Assembly: GCF_024362695.1 (NCBI RefSeq)
Contig: NC_065424.1
Location: 2,268,786 to 2,332,785, forward strand
DNA: 64,000 nt
Reading direction: 5' to 3'
Origin: Pectinophora gossypiella
Taxonomy: Eukaryota > Arthropoda > Insecta > Lepidoptera > Gelechiidae
The notes under the pieces are model-generated. The model made no database searches. It was not told the origin of the DNA and saw nothing but the letters and a program-made list of their open reading frames with translations. Positions 55,393 through 64,000 of this stretch are shown here, one piece after another. Numbering within the stretch: position 1 is the stretch's first letter; the number at the start of each line of letters is the position of its first letter. Made by a program: the position numbers and the translations under genes.

Positions 55393-55616
55393 GGGTGTTA
55401 GTGACACCGTAACGAATACTGAGGGGGATGGTCCAGACCATGATTCTGAGTTGATATCAAGTGGAATTTCGTGTCAAAAAATTCATGAAAATTTTTCTTT
55501 TCTTTTTAATTATTTTCCAATACATACTTTTGCGACGGAAATTTCTACTTGATTTCAACTCAGAATCATGGCCTGAACCACCCCTCAAAGTTTTCGTTAC
55601 GATGTCACTAACACCC
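55393..55616. mobile_element. MITE family N, intact copy
   Basis: 224 bases, GGGTGTTAGTGACACCGTAA to ACGATGTCACTAACACCC; arms of roughly 85 bases pair with few mismatches (GATTCTGAGTTGATATCAAG and complement). Confidence 0.85.
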
Positions 55617-57054
55617 TGTATGTAAGACTACAACTCAGGGAAGGGATTTGTCGTATAAATAATATCTTTATATTAGTATAACAAGTAAATATTTTATTAA
55701 ATAGAAATATAATTTTAACATTATCAGTAACAAAGCCGTACGTTTTGGCGCTAACCACAGACTGCGAATCCTCGAGTTGACAGTTGACATCTCACGTCAA
55801 ACGAGAGGATACGTTTACAGAGCGAGTTACTAATACGAGTAATTGAAGTTAAAATAATTTACAATAAGTATAACAATATATTTATAAATAGGTATTTGTA
55901 CATTCAATTATTATATTAATGCAGGAATAATTGAAACAAACATAAAGATACCTATTAATGTATACCAGCACAACTGTAATACTAGTGTTATTTGTAACAG
56001 TTTATAGTCCATATCATGAAGATCGTAACATATAATAACTATAAATATTCAATAATACAATGTAATGGTAGGAGCATATAAAAAAATAATTGTTGCTTGA
56101 TATTTAGATCACATTATGTATAGAGTTACATTGCTACCTATATTGCTTCTCTTTATTTTGATCAGAATAATAATGTGTGGGACATGTAATTGTACCAGGG
56201 TGTAATAAAAAGGGTCATCATTTATACCCAAAAACAAAGATAAAAGATGCAGCATATGTCTGTTGAAATTAGAAGGTTAAACGAGGAAGTATTTGTACAG
56301 CGCCATCTACATTGTTTTTGAAGAACGCAGCCTGGAAAGTCCCTCACTGGATGCTTAGAAAACGAAAGTGTTAAAAAATGTTTTCCAGCTAAATTAGAGG
56401 TAACGACTAGCAATTAAATATATCTACTTAAGTAAAAGAGTATTCATATTATTTGCGAAATGGTATTTCAAAATTTAATAAGGTTAACATTTATAGACTT
56501 TATTACATCACATACCCGCTTTTTAGAGACAAAACCATGATGAATTATTACCAGTCAATCCCCAAGACATAGGCTAGAAGATACCATTATATTTATTTTA
56601 ATGTATTCAAAACATTACACCCGACACTCCAAAATAATTAATGCGAGTAATAATTCACAAAACCATATCACAAGCCCCTCTCCATTAACACCTCCGACTT
56701 AAATTGAGTCAGTCACATTAAGTCAGGCGAATTGAGTCAATTACAGCACTTGTTCCGACATGATTCCGAGATAAGCATCACCCTGTTCCTCGTCACGTTT
56801 GTTTAGCACCTCTTTATAAAAATGGCTCCCCCTCTAGATTCTATATCGATTATAGTAAGTAGCAAGGTTGCGGGGTAGTAGTCGTAACTTGGTAAGTGAT
56901 ACAGACTGCCGACTGATTTGTAAATTTCAAAATTCGAATACCATCCAGTAAAATTACGCGATGAATACTTCTTATGACGTCATCAGACTTATTGAAATTT
57001 ACTATCTGTGGGTGTTAAAATGTCAAATTGAAGCATTAGGCGAGTTTCCTACTA
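55617..57054. other. Intergenic, no gene seen
   Basis: No recognisable gene or shared repeat; a single CpG-containing stretch lies at 55735-55830. Confidence 0.4.
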
Positions 57055-57295
57055 GTCAAATCAGTTTCTTTTTACTAAACGTCAAACCACGAAATTACTA
57101 TGGAATTTGTATAAAAAAGCACACTGTAACGTCATAGAAAAACGTGATAAAATGTCGTAAGTACTTATTATTACGTTTTCTTGATCAAATTCATATAATA
57201 AGTCAAATAGAAAAAAGAAAAAAAAATTACACCTTTATTTTAGTAATCAGAATTTCATAATTTATCTTGGCCTAGGACACTAGCCAATTCGATGT
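57055..57295. mobile_element. Interspersed element, family L
   Basis: TTTTACTAAACGTCAAACC, TATGGAATTTGTATAAAAAA and TTTCATAATTTATCTTGG. Confidence 0.6.
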
Positions 57296-57544
57296 GGTGT
57301 GCGTGTGATGTGGACTAATTTCGTCTGCTTTCCAGACACAATGTATTTTAAACGGCATTCACGACCTTATTGGGGCCTCACAACCTCAAGACTGGGTTTA
57401 CCATTTAACCCATTTCGTTCGCTTACCTGTCCTATAAGTATTGTCGGATGCGCGATAGAATTAGGTTAGAGTAGACAAAAAAAACAACCTAAAAACTTCT
57501 ATTCCCGTGAAGCCAGGAAACTCACCACATCCCGTGTTTGTTTG

Positions 57545-57620
57545 CATGAACCGGGTTCGAACCTTGTACGGGTGCCGTCACTTCCACCCGCTGCGCCGCT
57601 GAGCCATTGCGGTCTACGCA
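57545..57620 (-). repeat. tRNA-like SINE head
   Basis: On the minus strand AATGGCTCAGCGGCGCAGCG (A-box) and AAGGTTCGAACCCGG (B-box). The anticodon arm is not well formed, so it is called a SINE head or pseudogene. Confidence 0.5.
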
Positions 57621-57817
57621 ACCTGACAGGGAGGGTTGTGTGGAATCAATTTACTTTCATAGATTGAGTTAAAGGATTATGGTTATTTTTACCAGTAGTT
57701 TATAGTAGCTTACAATACAATACAAATACACTTTATTGCACCAAACTAAAAAGCTAGCAGCTAGTTAGTAGCTTAGTGGTGGTTATAGATAGGAATTACT
57801 AACGTATACATAGATAC

Positions 57818-58166
57818 AGCCATGGTAGCTCAGTTGGCAGAACGCTTGCCTCTCACTTTGAGGTCGCTGGTTCGAATCCAGCACAGGCCTAAAACAATGA
57901 CTGTCGAATTCGTTTTCGAATGTTGGATGTTTGGATCATGATTATCACGTGCTCAGCGGTGAAGGAAAACATCGTGAGGATTCCCACATTCCCGAGAAAT
58001 GCATTTTCGGAGGTATGTGACCTAACCCGTATTAGGCTGGTTTTCCCTTCGCGGTTTGGAAGGTCAGACAAGCAGTCGCTTCTGTAAAAAACCGGACCTG
58101 TCAAATCTGCAGGTTAAGTTAGGTTAGACACTGAATAACGGGACAATGCTAGGAAGACGATGATGA
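57818..58166 (+). mobile_element. tRNA-derived SINE family B, full-length
   Basis: The tRNA-like head (ATGGTAGCTCAGTTGGCAGA; B-box GGTTCGAATCC at 57869-57879) has a recognisable cloverleaf but position 33 of the anticodon loop is C, not T. The body is GCGGTGAAGGAAAACATCGT, ACCTAACCCGTATTAGG and AAGCAGTCGCTTCTG; the 3' end is GACGATGATGAG. Confidence 0.8.
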
Positions 58167-58714
58167 GTGCGCGCACGATGAGGTCCGTTTACCTAACCTG
58201 AAGATTTGACAGCTTTTATGTCTTTAGCACTCATTCTGGTTGTTTTTACTACCATTTGAGTCCAAGAAAAGTTTTTTAAAAACTATATAATAAATTTTAA
58301 AACCCACAATAACGTTGAATGGCAACTAAATATGCTGACGTGAACCTAAGCGTTCCCACGATCAATTTCCTGACCGTACGCTTTCGCGATTGTTGACCGT
58401 ACAATGCTGAGATGCCAATTTATACCAAAGACTAGGAATGTAGACGATCTGCGTATCGCAGACAGTTTTTACCTAGATACATGTGTTGTTTTTTTTTTTT
58501 AATTATTTAGGTAAGAGCAACGGATTGTGATACATATTGCCAAAAAAACTAAAACTCGACTACAGAATCACACTCTAAAAGTTATGACACAAGAATACAT
58601 TTCCTTGAAATTCTTCCGAATAGTGATATTTAGGAGATAACCCAAGTCTCATGCCGTGGTATGCAACCTCTTTGGCAAAAATTCCAAGTACATACCCTCT
58701 TTCATTTACATTAT
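58167..58714. other. Mostly unassigned; family B tail at its start
   Basis: 58175-58210 repeats the family B 3' part (GGTCCGTTTACCTAACCTGA). Nothing else was recognised. Confidence 0.45.
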
Positions 58715-58920
58715 CGACCCACTTGGATCGATTAATTCTTTCAAATATTTCTCCTCTCAGACGACGCCCTGAGCCGAGGTTCGCGCCCAACTGGGCACCC
58801 TCAGGCCTGTTGTCTTGAACGTTGTACCGGGTGAGAGCCTTCAGGGCTCCCCATTTGTCCGGCCAAGTAGTTAATGCCATCTGCGGCAAATCTACAATAA
58901 GTAACATCAAACATTTTTTT
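58715..58920 (+). mobile_element. Family M 3'-end fragment
   Basis: CGACGCCCTGAGCCGAGG, GTTGTCTTGAACGTTGTACC, GGCCAAGTAGTTAATGCC, ending in ACATCAAACA plus a T-run. Confidence 0.7.
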
Positions 58921-59034
58921 TTCATTTACATAAAGAAATCCTACTTATCTGATCTGATTACAGTATTTCCTTGATAGCAGACAAATACCAAGTAAAAACG
59001 CATAATATAAAAAAAAACATACATTAGCTTGGCT

Positions 59035-59110
59035 TAAGCATCATCTCAATCAACCGGAGGGGGTATGGAGCATACACTACACGCTGCTCCAATAAGGTTG
59101 GTGGATGTGT
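59035..59110 (-). repeat. SINE-type fragment, family D
   Basis: TCTCAATCAACCGGAGGGGG, TATGGAGCATACACTACACG, then CCAATAAGGTTGGTGG. Confidence 0.6.
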
Positions 59111-61872
59111 TAAAAAGGAGAACGAATTAAAAGTTATTAAGTATCATGAATTTATGATCCCGTACTATTAACTTTCGTAATATTACACAATTTATTATCA
59201 AATCGATTTTTAACATGTTATTAATTGTGACATTTCTTCGTAGAATTATCTTTGACCAACACACGCCACCATTGCCAAGGTTACGGTTTCCAATAAAATA
59301 TAAATGCAAGCAAACTATTGCAAAACTTACAGCGGCACGATAAAGCTAATAGTAAGTAAACAATAGATTTCTCGGAAGCCAATGGAGCTCCTATTTCGAA
59401 AGAGTAGGTAGATTAGTCTACATGTTTGAGGAATGTTTTCCGTCCCTTTCATATTGATTAACTATTATCATGATGTACAGTTACGACTTCGAAAATATTA
59501 TTAATTTTACCTATTCTCAATTCAAATCCTCTTAACAGTGTGAATATATCATTGAAAATTACTATATTAGGTATCTCTATTTTTAAGTCATTTTTTTTTC
59601 TCTATGTCATCATTTTCTTCCCTGAAAGTAAAATAGATAAAACTAACAGAGGTAGGACCTATGTTTATTTATTATTAAATAATAAATTAATTAACAAATA
59701 TAATTAATTATAACAATTATGTACCAGGCGACCATAAATGCGAAGGGCTTACGTTCGCGTTGTCACTGTGCGCTGATATCGGCACCGACGACGGCTCGCA
59801 GGCGCCAGCTGACTCAGTGTTAGTGGAAGTCGATACCTACGTCAGTGTTATGATTGTCTGGTATTATAAATAATAAGAATAAAATATAATAATTCATATT
59901 CATACGTTGATCAATAAATATTATTAAGTACTGCTGTCTAATAGTTGCCAATATAACAATTGAACATAATTTACACATACCTAAAATAAATTGTAACTAA
60001 AATATAACCTACTTACATCTAAAATTATAACTTACTTATAAATTAAACACTAACTTACTTACATTAATTAATTGTAACTTAAGTGTAAGTATCTCTTGAT
60101 TGTCTAAATTAAAAAGGCTAAATTATCTGTAAAACTGTAGTTACCTTGCCTAGGGAAGTTGCGGGTCATTCCCAACACAAGTATCTGTAATATCTGATTT
60201 CAGATCGGGAAGACCTGTCCAATAATTGTAACTGGTTTACAGAAATAAATTATTTTTTATTTATTTATTATAATTTTCCTCGTTTTCAACCAATTAAGTA
60301 AGTATTATAAAATGTGAAACCTTATTACACCCGAATCACTGGCTGGACAGATTTAAATAAAAAATGGTAATTAGCTAGATCCCAATCCAGGGATGGACAT
60401 GGAGTAGCTCCCATCCAGGGACTGATTTAGGGAGCTTACCAAAACAGAGTTTTTCGTGACATTATCGAAGTCCAGGAGGTTAATATCGTCGGCAACAATA
60501 GCTACTTATATGTTCAAAAATAAGAAGGAAATACTATAATGTTCAGGAGTAATCTTTATCGAACCCCATAATTGCAATCTTTCACTTTTGTCGAAAAACT
60601 TCCGAAACATTTCAAGCCCACCCATTATTTCCAACGACCCACAAAAATTCCCGGTATTTTTATAACACTTTAAGCATAAAACCGTAAAAATTTCCTCAAC
60701 AACCTCTTAAAGTTATCTCAATAAAGAAAAATTATTTTTTTCTTATATCCCCTAAATAAAGTAAAAGCATAAGCGAGTGAGCCGTACGTAACTTAATATC
60801 TCGGAAACCGGATAGCAGACAGTATGGCGCGGCCTAAACTTTTCTTTTTATAATTTTTTTACTTGTTTTTCTGTAGAAAAAGTCAAAGGACTTTTATCTT
60901 AGAGCCTTTTTTTGTAACGTGTGTGATCTGAACGGTTGATGGTTATTGTTTTGGTAGTTTGTACTGTGACGATAAAGGATCGATGAAGCGAATGCATTTG
61001 TCAACTTTTGTGATGAGTGCACTTGAAAAATAATGCTGGATGGCTCGATCTCAAATGATCGGTGTATAATAAAAACTACTCGTTCTCTCTTGTTCAAAAA
61101 AATGATTTGACATACGGAACCCCCACGCTACTGACATTACGGACTTCTAACATAAAACCATGTTCCATACAGCACGGAGGAGCTTGAGAACAGAAAGCCA
61201 TCAAATTCTCACTAATCCACTAGTTGAATGAGGTACTGAAATTAGATCAAATAAAGGCAGTAAGAAACATATCCAAAAAACACAAGACTCAAAATAATAT
61301 CCCAAAATAAATAATTTAAAAGAAAGAAATGTATTTTTAAAAGCGAACGAAGGCGTAACATTAGGCATAATTTAGTTTTAAACCGATGTTTGGCTGTATG
61401 TCAGTTGACGAAAGGCAACCCTTTGCCACATGACAGATATTTAAATATTTTCGCTATTCGACACCGACGGCGGACGGTTAACAAGACGGGACTCTGCGTA
61501 TCCTTTTTAATGAGTTTGAATATAGAATTTTTACTTCTTAAAACATTCGGAAGGTAATGATCACACTTTTGTTCCGTTATAAATTAAATTATTGATGACA
61601 GTAGATGAGTATTCTTTTATTTTTAACAACAGGATTATTCACAGCAGGATTAATCTGAACTAATATGTAAGAGGTTCAACTTATATTGCAATTAGCAGAT
61701 AGGTACCTATTAGCCCCAACTATCTACATAGCTGGCGACGAGTGTGTATTGTATTTATGCTATAGTATTATAGGCCGTCGGGGGTACAGGTGTGATGTTA
61801 TATTGTTGTTGTTAAGTTCAACCACAATAAGGCCGAGTTAGATTTTTGGTTCCTTTATGTACATTTTCAAAA
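59111..61872. other. Intergenic; GC-rich patch 59730-59850
   Basis: The patch (GCTTACGTTCGCG, CACCGACGACGGCTCGCAGG) is unlike its AT-rich surroundings. 61440-61500 (CACCGACGGCGGACGG) is similar in composition. No frame is recognisable. Confidence 0.35.
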
Positions 61873-62211
61873 CGGCCCCGATTCCTGCAGACTCCTAATT
61901 TTACTTTAAGTTATACCTGTCATCTTATGGAAAGGGACGGATGATTGACAACTGTTAATTTTAACATTAATAAATAACTCGGGCGAATAAAATAGGCATC
62001 TCGCACATATGTAATCCGTTTGATGTGTGCTGTCAACTTAATTCTGTCGGGTTATTGAGTGTTGGAAGGGATTTATAAATGTCTGCCTAAAATTGACGTG
62101 TATTCCATAAATTTTATGCCTGTCGATTACCCGTCCCTTTCATTTTCGGCGGATAAAAATGACAGGTATAACTTAAAATAAACTTAGATTGTGTGTACTG
62201 GAATCAGCACC
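61873..62211. mobile_element. MITE, family F
   Basis: GGCCCCGATTCCTGCAG to GTACTGGAATCAGCACC; internal TTTAAGTTATACCTGTCAT and TGACAGGTATAACTTAAA form the inverted ends. Confidence 0.8.
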
Positions 62212-63934
62212 ATTAAGTACATTATGTTAAAAATTACAAGATTGTTATAGTAAGTAGGTAGGTAGATACTTTAGAATAAGGGATGCAGTTGTAAAAAAAT
62301 ACAGCGAGACTGACACTTCCTTCCCTAGCAGCGAGTTTCCAGAACCTCCATCAAAAACACATGTAACAGAAACAGGCAGCCGAAAATTTAATTTCCAACC
62401 ACCAACGGCCATAGAAACCCGATATTTTTGCTACAAATTAAAGGGAATATTGTAAAAAATGTATTTTTCTACCAAATCGTTCGCGCATGTGCAATGCGGT
62501 TTTAAATTACCACCAGTGTTACCACAGCGAAAAATGGAAAATAAAAAAGTTTTTTATTATTACCTGTCACCTCTTCTGTGAATTATGGACACGCAATCGT
62601 AGAAAGGGTCAATTTTTATTATTGGTTTTATTCGCAAAATGTCAAAATTATTGGCATTTGTTATTAACCCTTTGAGAAATCAATAGCCAGTGACCCCAAG
62701 GGTAACAATTATTGTTTGGTCTTTATTGACCTTTGACTTTTAAAAATGGTTTTTCTATTAAATGAAATATTATACTTGAGTTAGATGTGTTTTTGAGCGG
62801 GACGTTATGATTATTATTTTTCCTAAGATCATTTTTTGTAAGTTTTATTCTTTCGTTACTGTATTATAATAAAATAATAATAAAACATCCTTTGACGAAA
62901 AACATAAATTAAAAATTACAAATGACATTAACACTTCTTTACGGCAGGCAGATTTCAATTAAACCCCATTTAGAATTAAAACTAAAGCGACCGGACACAG
63001 CTGGCGCGTTTCTAGTCACTATTTAGTTTAGTTCTGTCTGGTTAGTCATTCATTTACATTAGTAATTCCTTACAACATCAATACAGTCACTGAAACATAC
63101 TTTCAACCGTGAATCTAAACTACTAAGGCGCGTGAAATTCATAGGAGGTGAAAGAACGGGATGGTAGAAAGCAATAAGATAAATATGGCTGACGGTGAGC
63201 GAGTGAGACGTCAATCAGCTGTCAGCGACGTCCCGCGTGCTATGCACTCCTGGTACCGACGGACTAAATGTACCGGGATTTTGTATGCGTTACGAATGGA
63301 GCTTGTATGTCAGATTCGTCAGACAGGTTGTATGGACAAGGATGTTTGTGTTATACTTGCTACTAATTGATTAGAATTTTAAAATTAAATAGTATATTGA
63401 TGAAAATTTATTAAAAGTGACAACCATCATTCTCCTGTCCTTATCCCACTCTAGGCGGGGTCGGTCAAACATGTATTCCTCTTCCATTCATTTCTGTCAG
63501 TCGTCATCTCAGTACTCACACCGTTCACACACATATCCTCCTTTACACAATCCATCCACACTTTCTTGGAGTGTGTTCTACCCCTATACGAATAAAAGAA
63601 CTATATAAGTACCTTTTTGTTTGCATGCCTGCACATAGAATAAGGTTCAATGTTGCTGTTTTATTCCGGGGGAAGGCCTGATGACCTATATTATACGTAC
63701 AAGTTTTTAACTTAGTTTAGGCATCAGCCCTTTTACAAAATCTGTCAGTTTAAACTAGTAAATTGTCATGTACAACGTTTTTGTGTGGGGAAATAAATAT
63801 TTTTCTTTCTTTCTTCAAATAAAGCTCTGGATGAAACAATGGATGTACCTCTAACTACATACTTACTCCAATTGGGATAATATTCTTGATTGAGCTTATG
63901 TTATGTTATTAATAAATAAATTGGGTCGTATACT
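62212..63934. other. Intergenic; weak first-exon candidate near 63160-63194
   Basis: AATATGGCTGACG followed by GTGAGC (donor at 63194/63195) could start a coding exon MAD-; support is only the local signals. 63825-63920 holds a degraded element tail (TGAGCTTATGTTATG). Confidence 0.3.
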
Positions 63935-64000
63935 AGTTTCAAAGATAAATTATGAAATTCTGATTACTAAATAAAGACTCATCTAAAACTAACAAAAACT
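63935..64000 (-). repeat. Family L element cut by the window edge
   Basis: CAAAGATAAATTATGAAATT, then CTAAATAAAGACTCATC, as at 27755 and 28055. Confidence 0.55.

Noticed and set aside
57818..57892. Possible functional tRNA gene
   Set aside because: The anticodon loop lacks T33 and the sequence continues into a SINE body, so it is a SINE head.
1..64000. CRISPR array, operons, phage or insertion-sequence genes
   Set aside because: No evenly spaced repeats with unique spacers, no prokaryotic gene organisation; the sequence is animal nuclear DNA.

Overview
The window is AT-rich animal nuclear DNA, very probably from a moth or butterfly. It has short GT-AG introns, no operons, and dense copies of tRNA-derived SINEs, small hairpin transposons (MITEs) and RTE-type LINEs of kinds I know from lepidopteran genomes. 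No bacterial, phage or CRISPR features were seen.

One host protein gene could be built completely. On the minus strand, 41710 down to 35925, nine coding exons joined at GT-AG sites in consistent phase encode a 386-residue membrane protein. It is the ortholog of vertebrate ethanolaminephosphotransferase 1 (EPT1/SELENOI), which makes phosphatidylethanolamine from CDP-ethanolamine and diacylglycerol. The CDP-alcohol phosphotransferase motif is intact, and the protein ends at a normal TAA before the point where the vertebrate protein carries selenocysteine.

The second intact coding region is the 988-codon endonuclease/reverse transcriptase of a near-full-length RTE-type LINE on the minus strand (element 15579-19016). 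It is bounded by a 12-base direct repeat and may be young.

Layout: 1-15 kb is intergenic DNA with SINEs, MITEs, LINE debris and a 0.93-kb foldback structure; 15.6-19.0 kb is the intact LINE; 19-35.9 kb is repeat-dense and includes a SINE with tRNA-like plus 5S-rRNA-like modules; 35.9-41.7 kb is EPT1 with repeats in its introns; 42-64 kb is intergenic repeats, a few GC-rich patches that could be promoters, a near-perfect 154-base hairpin and a datable nested insertion.

Most other open reading frames are chance or repeat-derived. Repeat families are given letters (A-N) because I cannot assign database names. I found no convincing new multi-gene system. The most unusual signals are structural: foldback elements with a shared core but different outer arms, tail sharing between a LINE and a short non-autonomous element, and the composite SINE.
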